From Streptomyces sp. JH34 (GTDB taxonomy: Bacteria > Actinomycetota > Actinomycetes > Streptomycetales > Streptomycetaceae), in the NCBI RefSeq assembly GCF_029428875.1, contig NZ_JAJSOO010000001.1, positions 5,704,001-5,768,000 on the forward strand: a stretch of DNA of 64,000 nucleotides. Direction: 5' to 3'. A model generated the notes under the pieces. That model worked only from the letters and a program-made list of their open reading frames with translations, was not told where the DNA came from and made no database searches. The position numbers and the translations under genes were made by a program. This document shows, piece by piece, positions 57,101 through 64,000 of this stretch; the first letter of the stretch is position 1, and each line of letters opens with the position of its first letter.

Positions 57101-58609
57101 ATGCCGGACAGACCTGACCCCACCGCGCCCGTGCGCGGGACCGAGGACGCCGTGGTCCCCGCGCCCGCGGTGTCCCCGGAGGGCGCGCCCCCGAAGCCCG
57201 GCCGCCCGGGTGCGGTCGACCGCTTCTTCTCGGTCAGCGCCCGCGGCTCCGACTTCGGACGCGAGATACGCGGCGGCTTCGCCACCTTCTTCACGATGGC
57301 CTACATCCTGGTGCTCAACCCGATCATCCTCGGCTCGGCCGAGGACAAGTTCGGCAACCACCTCTCCGCACCCCAACTCGTCACCGCAACCGCTCTGGTG
57401 GCCGCCGTGACGACCGTCGTCATGGGGCTGGGCGGCAATCTCCCGCTCGCCCTCGCGGCCGGCCTCGGCATCAACGCCGTCACCGCGTTCCAACTCGCCC
57501 CGCTGATGAGCTGGCCCGACGCGATGGGCCTCATCGTCATCGAAGGCCTGCTGATCTGCGTGCTGGTGGTCACCGGGCTCCGCGAGGCGATCATGTACGC
57601 GATCCCGGCGGCCCTCAAACAGGCCATCAGCGTCGGCATCGGCCTCTTCATCGCGTTCATCGGCTTCATCGACGCCGGATTCGCCACCCGCATCCCCGGT
57701 GACACCGGATCCGTCCCCGTCCAGCTCGGCGCCACCGGGCACCTCTCCGGCTGGCCGGTCCTGGTCTTCTGTCTCGGCGTCCTGCTCACCGTCGCGCTGC
57801 TCGCCCGCAGGACCAAGGGCGCCATCCTCATCAGCATCGTCGTGACGACCGTCGCGGCGATCGTCATCGACGCGGTCGCCGACATCGCCCCCACCGCGTG
57901 GGGCCTGACCGTGCCCGCCGTCCCCGACGACCTGCTGGCGGCCCCCGACTTCGGGCTGATCGGCTCCTTCAGCCTCTTCGGGGCGTTCCAGCACGTCGGT
58001 GTCCTCACCATCATGCTGCTGGTCTTCACCCTGCTGCTGAGCGACTTCTTCGACACCATGGGCACCGTCGTCGGCGTCTCCCACGAGGCGGGACTCCTCG
58101 ACGAGGACGGCAAGGTGCCGCACCTGGGCCGGGTGCTGCTCATCGACGGTGCGGCGGCCGTCGCGGGCGGCGCGGCCTCCGCGTCGTCCGCCACCTCCTA
58201 CGTCGAGTCCGCCGCGGGCGTCGGCGAGGGCGCCCGTACGGGCTTCGCCTCGCTCGTCACCGGCGGCCTCTTCGCGGTGGCGCTGTTCCTCACCCCGCTG
58301 GCCACGATCGTCCCCGCGCAGGCGGCGGCGCCGGCCCTGGTCGCGGTCGGCTTCATGCTGATGGCACAGGTGCGGCACATCGACTGGGAGAAGTACGAGA
58401 TCGCCGTCCCGGCCTTCCTCACGATCGCCGTGATGCCGTTCACCTACTCGATCACCAACGGCATCGGCGCGGGCTTCGTCGCCTACGTGGTGCTCAAGAC
58501 CGTCCTCGGCAGGGCCAGGGAGGTCCACTGGCTGCTCTGGGGCGCCGCGGCCCTGTTCGCCGTGTACTTCGCCATCGATCCGATCGAGCAGCTGCTCGGA
58601 GTGAGGTAG
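57101..58609 (+). CDS. NCS2 family purine permease (AzgA/PbuG type)
   Basis: 502 residues from ATG with GGAGGAG upstream. A disordered Pro-rich N terminus (about 1-40) precedes the AzgA-like transporter core: EIRGGFATFFTMAYILVLNP, GLGGNLPLALAAGLGINAVT, ALKQAISVGIGLFIAFIGF and SDFFDTMGTVVGVSHEAGLL with the conserved Asp/Glu. GGAASASSATSYVESAAGVG and FMLMAQVRHIDW follow. About 12-14 membrane segments. It imports guanine, hypoxanthine or adenine by proton symport; specificity within the family is not readable. Confidence 0.92.
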   Translation: MPDRPDPTAPVRGTEDAVVPAPAVSPEGAPPKPGRPGAVDRFFSVSARGSDFGREIRGGFATFFTMAYILVLNPIILGSAEDKFGNHLSAPQLVTATALVAAVTTVVMGLGGNLPLALAAGLGINAVTAFQLAPLMSWPDAMGLIVIEGLLICVLVVTGLREAIMYAIPAALKQAISVGIGLFIAFIGFIDAGFATRIPGDTGSVPVQLGATGHLSGWPVLVFCLGVLLTVALLARRTKGAILISIVVTTVAAIVIDAVADIAPTAWGLTVPAVPDDLLAAPDFGLIGSFSLFGAFQHVGVLTIMLLVFTLLLSDFFDTMGTVVGVSHEAGLLDEDGKVPHLGRVLLIDGAAAVAGGAASASSATSYVESAAGVGEGARTGFASLVTGGLFAVALFLTPLATIVPAQAAAPALVAVGFMLMAQVRHIDWEKYEIAVPAFLTIAVMPFTYSITNGIGAGFVAYVVLKTVLGRAREVHWLLWGAAALFAVYFAIDPIEQLLGVR

Positions 58610-58623
58610 GCGCACCCGCCCCA

Positions 58624-58652
58624 CTGCCACCGGACCCGCCGGCCGGTGGCAG
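58624..58652. terminator. Bidirectional hairpin
   Basis: 10-bp arms CTGCCACCGG and CCGGTGGCAG with a 9-nt loop, between the converging permease and penicillin-binding protein genes. Confidence 0.75.
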
Positions 58653-58662
58653 CGGTGCGGTC

Positions 58663-60114
58663 TCACCGCTTCAGGGCCGCCTTCATCATCTTCTGCGCGA
58701 TCGGCGCCGCCAGGCCGTTCCCGCTGACCTCCGAACGGGCCGCCCCCGAGTCCTCGACGACCACCGCGACCGCGACCTGCTTGCCGGTCGAGTCGTCCTT
58801 CGCGTACGAGGTGAACCAGGCGTACGGGGTGTTGCTGTTGTCCACACCGTTCTGCGCGGTCCCCGTCTTGCCGCCCACCTCGGCGCCGTCGATCCTCGCG
58901 TTGCTGCCGGTCCCCTCGTCCACGACGGTGACCATGGCGCTCCGCAGCTGCTTGGCCGTCGAGGCCTTCACGACCCGCTCGGTGTCGCCGTCCGGGAACT
59001 CCTGCAGCGTGGACCCCTCGGAGTCCGTCACCTTCGAGACCATGTGCGGTGAGGCCAGCTCACCGCCGTTGGCGAGGGCCGACGACACCATGGCCATCTG
59101 CATCGGGGTCGCGGTCACCTCGAACTGCCCGATGCCGGTCAGCGCGGTCTGCGCCTTGTCCATCCCGGTCGGGTACACGCTCTGCGACGCCCGCACCGGC
59201 ACGTCCAGCTCCTCCGTGTCGAAGCCGAAGGCGTCCGCCATCGCCTTCAGCTTGTCCTGGCCCAGATCGGCCGCGACCTTCGCGAAGACGTTGTTGCAGG
59301 AGTACTGGAGGGCTGTGCGCAGTGTGGCGTTCTCGCAGGGCGCCGAGGGGTTCTCGTTCGACAGGACCGTGCTCGTGTCCGGCAGGGTGTACGGGTCGGG
59401 GCTGTCGGTGGGCTCGTCGACCGAGCCGTACAGGCCGTTCTCCAGCGCCGCCGAGGCCACCACCAGCTTGAACGTCGAGCCTGGCGGCAGCGGCTGCCGC
59501 AGCGCCCTGTTGACCAGCGGTTTGCTCGTGTCGGCGAGAAGCTTCTGCCAGGCGTCGCCGTCCCCGGTCCCGCTGATGTCGGAGGGATCGTACGAGGGGG
59601 AGGAGACCATCCCCAGGATCCGCCCGGACTCCGGGTCCATCGCGACCGCCGCCCCCCGGTCGTCGCCGAGCGCCTCGTAGGCCGCCTTCTGCACGTCCGG
59701 GTCGATGGTCGTCAGCACGTCGCCGGGGTCCGTCTGCTCGCCGGTGAGCAGATCGGCCGGGGCCTTCAGCCGGTCGTCGGTGCCGTCGAGGACATCGCTG
59801 TAGATGCCTTCGAGCTGGGTGGCTCCGTAGGCCTGCGAGCTGTAGCCGGTGACCGCCGCGTACAGATCGCCCCGGGTGTAGGTGCGTTTGTAGCGGAGGT
59901 CGTCGCCGTCCGTCTCCTTCGAACCGGTGACCGGGGAACCGGCCACGATGATGTCACCGAGCGGCCGCGCGTACTGCGCGATGGTGTTCCGCCGGTTGTG
60001 TTCGTCGTCTGCGAGCGCCCGTGCCTCGTACGCCTGGACCCACGTCGCCCGCACCAGCAGGGCGAGCACCATGAGCAGACAGAAGACCGAAGCGCGCCTG
60101 ATCGTCTTGTTCAT
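58663..60114 (-). CDS. Class B penicillin-binding protein (PbpA-like transpeptidase)
   Basis: 483 residues from ATG (MNKTIRRASV). One N-terminal membrane anchor at about 9-26, a dimerisation region (RNTIAQYARPLGDIIVAGSP), then the transpeptidase domain. Active-site motifs are SxxK in LPPGSTFKLVV (Ser213, Lys216), SxN in QYSCNNVFAKVAADLG, and KTGTA in VGGKTGTAQNG. It cross-links peptidoglycan. Size and sequence fit actinobacterial PbpA, which normally pairs with a RodA/FtsW glycosyltransferase. No such gene is adjacent, so this is a solo paralog, perhaps for sporulation or stress. Confidence 0.93.
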   Translation of the reverse strand: MNKTIRRASVFCLLMVLALLVRATWVQAYEARALADDEHNRRNTIAQYARPLGDIIVAGSPVTGSKETDGDDLRYKRTYTRGDLYAAVTGYSSQAYGATQLEGIYSDVLDGTDDRLKAPADLLTGEQTDPGDVLTTIDPDVQKAAYEALGDDRGAAVAMDPESGRILGMVSSPSYDPSDISGTGDGDAWQKLLADTSKPLVNRALRQPLPPGSTFKLVVASAALENGLYGSVDEPTDSPDPYTLPDTSTVLSNENPSAPCENATLRTALQYSCNNVFAKVAADLGQDKLKAMADAFGFDTEELDVPVRASQSVYPTGMDKAQTALTGIGQFEVTATPMQMAMVSSALANGGELASPHMVSKVTDSEGSTLQEFPDGDTERVVKASTAKQLRSAMVTVVDEGTGSNARIDGAEVGGKTGTAQNGVDNSNTPYAWFTSYAKDDSTGKQVAVAVVVEDSGAARSEVSGNGLAAPIAQKMMKAALKR

Positions 60115-60218
60115 CCCGCTGGAGGGACGAACGGGGACGGCGGCGACGTTCCCGTTCGTGTTCCTTCTCACCGGTTTCTCACGCGCGGGCCCGGCTCGTC
60201 CCCACGCGCGGGGCGGGC

Positions 60219-60878
60219 TCACCCGGGAGTGATGAACCCCGACTCGTACGCCGCGATCACCGCCTGCGTACGGTCCCGGGCGCCGGTCTTGGCGAGCACC
60301 GCCGCCACGTGCGTCTTCGCCGTGGCCGGCCCCACCGCCAGCCGTCCGGCGATCTCCGCGTTGGTCAGGCCCGCCGCCATCAGCCGGAGCACGTCCGCCT
60401 CCCGCCCGGTCAGCCGGTTCACCCAGGCCGGCGCCGGCGCGGCCCGTCTGCCGCACTCGGCGGCCAGACCGCGCACCGCGGCGGGGAAGAGAAGCGAGTC
60501 GCTGCGGGCGACCAGCCGCACCGCCTGCACCAGGTCCTCGGCCGCCGCGCGTTTCAGCAGGAAGCCGGCCGCCCCGGCGCGCAGGGCGTCGTACACGTAG
60601 GAGTCGTTCTCGAAGGTGGTGACGACGACGATCCGCGGGAGAGCGTCCATGGTGGCGAGGATCCGTTCGGTGGCGCGGATCCCGTCGGTCTCCGGCATGC
60701 GCACGTCCATCAGCACCACATCGGGCCGCAGCTCACGCACCACGGACACCGCCTCGGCGCCCGTGGCGGCCTCGCCGACGACCTCCAGACCGCTCTCCGC
60801 GTCCAGGATCACGCGCAGTGCCGTGCGGACCATACGTTCGTCGTCTGCGATGACGATACGGACCGTGCCGTCGCTCAT
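60219..60878 (-). CDS. NarL/LuxR-type response regulator
   Basis: 219 residues from ATG overlapping the kinase stop (ATGA). Receiver domain: VIADDERMVRTALRVIL, phospho-acceptor Asp58 in VVLMDVRMPETDG, VVTTFENDSYVYDALRAGA and Lys in GFLLKRAAAEDL. A linker and LuxR HTH follow: LTGREADVLRLMAAGLTNAE, IAGRLAVGPATAKTHVAAVL. Partner of the 60875 kinase. The target is unknown; the coupled membrane protein at 62131 is the first candidate partner. Confidence 0.94.
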   Translation of the reverse strand: MSDGTVRIVIADDERMVRTALRVILDAESGLEVVGEAATGAEAVSVVRELRPDVVLMDVRMPETDGIRATERILATMDALPRIVVVTTFENDSYVYDALRAGAAGFLLKRAAAEDLVQAVRLVARSDSLLFPAAVRGLAAECGRRAAPAPAWVNRLTGREADVLRLMAAGLTNAEIAGRLAVGPATAKTHVAAVLAKTGARDRTQAVIAAYESGFITPG

Positions 60879-62134
60879 CGGTGCTCCTGTCCGGGGCGGT
60901 GCGCGGGGAGGCGGACGGCGAGCCGCCACACGCCGCCGGTGTCCGGCCCCCAGTGGGCGGTGCCGCCCAGGAGCGCGGCCCGTTCCGCGATGCCGCGCAG
61001 TCCGCGCCCGCCCCCGGGGCGGGCCACCGCTGCCCGGCCGGGCAGCGGACTGTCCATCGTGATCTCCACTCCGCGAGTGTCCGCCGTGATCCGGAGATCC
61101 ACCCGCGTACCGCTGTCACCGTGCCGCAGCGCGTTGCTCAGGCCCTCCTGCACGATCCGGTAGGCCTCCCTCGACACGGCCGGCGGTACCGACCCGGGTT
61201 CGCCCCGCCGCGTGCACTCCACGGGAATCCCGCAGTGCGCGAGCAGCCCGTCCAGGGCGTCGAGGGTAGGGCGGTGAGGGCCCTCCTCGTCGTACCCCTG
61301 GTCCTCGGTCTCCCGCAACAGGCCCAGCACCGCGTCGAGTTCGCCGACCGTGCGACGGGTCGTCGCCTCGATGGCCGTCAGGGCCTCCCGGACGAACGCG
61401 GGGTCGCTTTCCAGCACCCTGCGGGCCGCACCCGCCTGGAGCGTGACCGCGCTCAGCGCATGGCCGACCGAGTCGTGCAGCTCCCGGGCGATCCGGTTGC
61501 GTACCGCCAGACCGGCCGCCCTGCGCTCCGCGGCGGCCAGCCGGTCGTCCGGCGTGGGCCCCAGCAGCACCGGTGCCCGCCCGGCCAGCACCGCCCCGGC
61601 CGCGGCCGCGCAGCCGGCCAGGGCCACCAGCATCGCGAGCCCGGCGAACGGTGCGAGGGCGAGGAACCAGGGCCGGTCCAGCGCTTCGGGCAGGGCGAGT
61701 GTCCGCGATTCCCGGACCGCCCGGGAGAACGGCAGCATCATGACGCCCACCGCGAACGGGGGCAGCGCGAGCGTCAGCCCGCTGACGACACCGCCGAGCG
61801 CCACGTGCAGGGTGAACCAGCCGGCGGCCCTGACCCGCGCCTGCCGGGTCCTGGCGGGACCGTCGGCGAGCGCCCGCGCCGGGACCCCGCACAGGGAGCG
61901 GGCCGCGGCCGCGGACAACGGGCGCACGAGCGGGAAGAGGCCGGTGACCGCTGCCGTCGGGAGCGCGAACGCGAACGCGGTGAGCTGGTCGGCGGGCGAG
62001 GAGAAGACGTCCGTTCCGTGGTGGTACGAACCGACGAGCACCACGCCGACCAGGAAGTACGGCATCAGCAGTGCGCCACCGATGATCAGGTGCAGCCAGC
62101 GCAGCCGTGCCCGGCGTCCGAGGAGCACGGTCAC
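60875..62134 (-). CDS. Sensor histidine kinase (HisKA_3)
   Basis: 419 residues from GTG overlapping the membrane-protein stop (GTGA). Several N-terminal membrane helices (LHLIIGGALLMPYFLVGVV; FAVGVMMLPF; FAGLAMLVALAGCAAAAGAV). The phosphorylation His is in RNRIARELHDSVGHALSAVT, the DHp helix contains TTRRTVGELDAVLGLLRE, and the ATP domain has YRIVQEGLSNALRHG (N box) and GGGRGLRGIAERAALLGG (G box). It phosphorylates the 60219 regulator. The signal, probably membrane-related, cannot be read. Confidence 0.94.
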   Translation of the reverse strand: MTVLLGRRARLRWLHLIIGGALLMPYFLVGVVLVGSYHHGTDVFSSPADQLTAFAFALPTAAVTGLFPLVRPLSAAAARSLCGVPARALADGPARTRQARVRAAGWFTLHVALGGVVSGLTLALPPFAVGVMMLPFSRAVRESRTLALPEALDRPWFLALAPFAGLAMLVALAGCAAAAGAVLAGRAPVLLGPTPDDRLAAAERRAAGLAVRNRIARELHDSVGHALSAVTLQAGAARRVLESDPAFVREALTAIEATTRRTVGELDAVLGLLRETEDQGYDEEGPHRPTLDALDGLLAHCGIPVECTRRGEPGSVPPAVSREAYRIVQEGLSNALRHGDSGTRVDLRITADTRGVEITMDSPLPGRAAVARPGGGRGLRGIAERAALLGGTAHWGPDTGGVWRLAVRLPAHRPGQEHR

Positions 62135-63150
62135 GCGCGGACGCCGGTCGTCCTCGCCGCCGCCGCACGTTCCGAGAAGAAGTACGCGCCCAGGGTGACG
62201 ACGAGCATCCCGATCAGCATCTGCACAGCGTAGGTCAGGCCCATGGCGGCCGTGGGCCGGTCCGCGAGGTCGTCGACGCGGGCCAGTGAAGCGAGGCTCA
62301 GCCAGGCTCCCGAGCAGCCCACCGCCCCGGAACCGGCCCAGGCCAGCGCGAGCGGCACCTTGAGGGAGAGCCCACCGGTGCGGCGGAAGGCGAGCAGAAG
62401 CACCCCCGCGGTGGCGGCGACGACGAAGAGGGCGTCGAGCGCCTGGAGCGCGTAGAAGTCCTCGGTGCGCTCCGCGATCCGGGTCCTGTCGAGCCCTGCC
62501 GTCGAACCCGAGGCCCAGACCAGATGCATCGCGACGGGTACGACGGCGAGCAGCGAGGAGACGACGGCGGCGACACGCAGGGCGGGCCCGGTGGGGCTCG
62601 GGGGCAGATCGCGCAGGGTGCCCTGCCAGAGGTGGCCCCAGCGGTCCCGCGCGTACAGGGCGGACAAGGTGCCGAGCGCCAGTCCCTGGACGATGAAACC
62701 GGGGTAGACGACGGCGAACACCCAGTCGTCCAGGAAGGAACGCGAGTCCGCGGCGCCCGGAGCCCGCCCGGCGAGGGCGCCGACCAGCAGCTGCAGGGGG
62801 AAGCCGGTCATGATCGGCAGGAGCAGTCCGCTCGCGGTCCACAGGGGCAGGACGAGGAGCCAGGCGGGGACGCGACGGCCCCAGGCCTGCGTGAGCAGCA
62901 GGGCGAGGACGATCACGCTGCCGTCCATCAGTACCGTCGCGCCGTTCGCCACGGCCATCGTGGTGCGGTCGTCCAGCAGAGGGCTGCTGTCCGGGATACC
63001 GACCTGACTCCCCGCGAGCCAGGCGACCTTGAGCGACAGGTAGGGCAGGCAGGAGACGATCGCGAGGAGGCGGAGGAGCGCCCGGGTCCGCCGCGTGCGT
63101 ACGGAAGGCAGGGTGTCATGGACGGGGGATGCGAGCGGTGTCTGTGTCAT
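62131..63150 (-). CDS. Polytopic membrane protein coupled to two-component system
   Basis: 339 residues from ATG (MTQTPLASP). About eight hydrophobic helices, e.g. LLRLLAIVSCLPYLSLKVAW, GSVIVLALLLTQAWG, AWLLVLPLWTASGLLLPI and YAVQMLIGMLVVTLGAYFF. No signal cleavage site and no known domain. It is first in a coupled trio with the kinase (GTGA) and response regulator (ATGA), so it may help sense the signal or be the primary effector. Similar kinase-upstream proteins are common in Streptomyces but unnamed. Confidence 0.82.
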   Translation of the reverse strand: MTQTPLASPVHDTLPSVRTRRTRALLRLLAIVSCLPYLSLKVAWLAGSQVGIPDSSPLLDDRTTMAVANGATVLMDGSVIVLALLLTQAWGRRVPAWLLVLPLWTASGLLLPIMTGFPLQLLVGALAGRAPGAADSRSFLDDWVFAVVYPGFIVQGLALGTLSALYARDRWGHLWQGTLRDLPPSPTGPALRVAAVVSSLLAVVPVAMHLVWASGSTAGLDRTRIAERTEDFYALQALDALFVVAATAGVLLLAFRRTGGLSLKVPLALAWAGSGAVGCSGAWLSLASLARVDDLADRPTAAMGLTYAVQMLIGMLVVTLGAYFFSERAAAARTTGVRA

Positions 63151-63206
63151 GCCGACCACGCTGCCGCGCGGCGCCCGCCCGCACCTCCTGCGCCGTGACG
63201 ATCCGC

Positions 63207-63224
63207 CTCCGCCGCACGGCGGAG
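63207..63224. terminator. Short hairpin after IclR gene
   Basis: 8-bp arms CTCCGCCG and CGGCGGAG with a CA centre, between the IclR stop and the membrane-protein start on the same strand. Confidence 0.4.
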
Positions 63225-63260
63225 AGGCCCTCGGTCCGCCGGGCTACCGCCGATGGGTGC

Positions 63261-63999
63261 TCAGAGCCTGCGGGTGGCGAGCGTGAGCCGGTCACGGGCG
63301 TCGAACAGGGCGTCCTTGACCATCTGCTCGTGAGCCGGCGTGAGCCGGGCGACCGGCACCGAGCAGCTGATCGCGTCGCGCGAGGGGGTGCGGTACGGGA
63401 TCGCGACCCCGAAGCAGCGCAGCCCGAGGGTGTTCTCCTCGCGGTCCACGGCGTACCCCTGCTCGCGGATGACGTGCAGCTCCTCGATGAGCTCCTCGCG
63501 GTCGGTGAGGGTGTGCTCCGTCAGCGCCGGGAGGGTCTCGGGCAGCATCGCGCGGACCTGTTCGTCGCTGTGGGTCGCCAGCAGCGCCTTGCCGAGCGAG
63601 GTCGAGTGCGCGGGCAGCCGGCGGCCGACGCGGGTGAAGGGGCGCAGGTAGTGCTGGGACTGCCGGGTGGCGAGGTACACCACGTTCGTCCCGTCGAGCC
63701 GGGCCAGGTGGATGGTCTCCGTGGTGTCGTCGGAGAGCCGGTCCAGAGTGGGCCGGGCGGCGGCGACGACCTCGTCGCCGTCGATGTACGAGGTGCCGAC
63801 GAGCAGGGCCCGCACGCCGATCCCGTAGCGCGTGCCCGTGGCGTCGGTCTCCACCCAGCCGAGCTCCACCAGGGTGCGCAGCAGCATGTAGAGGCTGGAC
63901 TTCGGGTAGCCGACGGCCTCCTGCACGGCGGCCAGCGAGTGCATGCCGGGGCGCCCCGCGAAGTATTCGAGGAGCTCCACCGTCCTTACAGCGGACTTG
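63261..63999 (-). CDS. IclR family transcriptional regulator, 5' end outside window
   Basis: The frame continues past the right edge (KSAVRTVELLEYFAGRPG reads through the apparent GTG at 63980), so the start is missing by a few to a few tens of residues. Winged HTH: LEYFAGRPGMHSLAAVQEAV, GYPKSSLYMLLRTLVELGW and ETDATGTRYGIGV. The IclR effector domain follows with ETIHLARLDGTNVVYLATRQ, LPAHSTSLGKALLATHSDE, REQGYAVDREENTLGLRC and FGVAIPYRT. IclR proteins frequently govern aromatic or sugar-acid catabolism. Its targets here are unknown, and the pectin island is a possible one. Confidence 0.92.
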   Translation of the reverse strand, partial: KSAVRTVELLEYFAGRPGMHSLAAVQEAVGYPKSSLYMLLRTLVELGWVETDATGTRYGIGVRALLVGTSYIDGDEVVAAARPTLDRLSDDTTETIHLARLDGTNVVYLATRQSQHYLRPFTRVGRRLPAHSTSLGKALLATHSDEQVRAMLPETLPALTEHTLTDREELIEELHVIREQGYAVDREENTLGLRCFGVAIPYRTPSRDAISCSVPVARLTPAHEQMVKDALFDARDRLTLATRRL

Positions 64000-64000
64000 A

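Noticed and set aside
1..64000. CRISPR arrays, insertion sequences, integrases or attachment sites
   Set aside because: No regularly spaced repeats, transposase or integrase domains, or duplicated tRNA ends were seen. The pectin island shows normal Streptomyces codon use, so recent transfer is not evident.

Overview
The window is high-GC DNA with pervasive GTG/TTG starts, ATGA and GTGA stop/start overlaps and actinobacterial gene content. It looks like the core-to-semi-accessory chromosome of a Streptomyces species: the pgi, zwf-opcA-pgl, tal, tkt, ctaB, ctaA, suf, dapD order matches what I recall of the S. coelicolor SCO1942 to SCO1916 neighbourhood. Species assignment is inference.

Left third (1-28 kb). 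Central metabolism comes first. pgi (cut by the left edge) and two membrane bPH2-domain proteins run rightwards. They converge on a leftward pentose-phosphate operon tkt, tal, zwf, opcA, pgl. A divergent ctaB (heme O synthase) and ctaA (heme A synthase) supply cytochrome oxidase heme, and a two-gene ABC-2 transporter follows. Next is the SUF iron-sulfur operon: a sufR-like regulator, sufB, sufD, a Rieske ferredoxin, sufC, sufS, sufU and a DUF59/SufT-like gene, mostly translationally coupled. After it come a secreted DUF3616-like protein, small membrane proteins, an SMR efflux pump with a TetR regulator and paired operators, and dapD/dapA (lysine and diaminopimelate synthesis) with overlapping stop codons.

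Middle (28-36.4 kb). This stretch holds a DUF4232 lipoprotein, a large acidic unknown, a Tat-exported PhoX-like phosphatase, and a Ro60 (TROVE, Rsr) gene. Immediately upstream of the Ro60 gene, 32.70-32.85 kb folds as a circularly permuted tRNA mimic on a Y-RNA stem, i.e. a YrlA-type non-coding RNA. A Tudor/SH3-like small protein and a double TerD-domain protein follow.

Right-centre (36.4-55.3 kb). This is a plant cell-wall (pectin) utilisation island. Extracellular enzymes (PL1 and PL3 pectate lyases, CE8 pectinesterase, a rhamnogalacturonan acetylesterase, and a GH43 enzyme without an evident signal) sit with a sugar ABC transporter that lacks its ATPase, a GntR regulator, uronate dehydrogenase, 5-dehydro-4-deoxyglucarate dehydratase, a second DHDPS-family aldolase/dehydratase and an IlvD/Edd sugar-acid dehydratase. 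The inferred logic is that galacturonate, and probably arabinose or xylose, are oxidised and dehydrated towards 2-oxoglutarate semialdehyde. A truncated esterase remnant is coupled to the pectinesterase gene.

Right end (55.3-64 kb). Here are a SigE-like ECF sigma factor with a membrane partner, a purine permease preceded by tandem repeats, a solo class B penicillin-binding protein, a membrane protein coupled to a two-component system, and an IclR regulator cut by the right edge. Perfect or near-perfect GC hairpins mark many convergent gene ends. No CRISPR array, rRNA, ordinary tRNA, transposase or integrase was seen.
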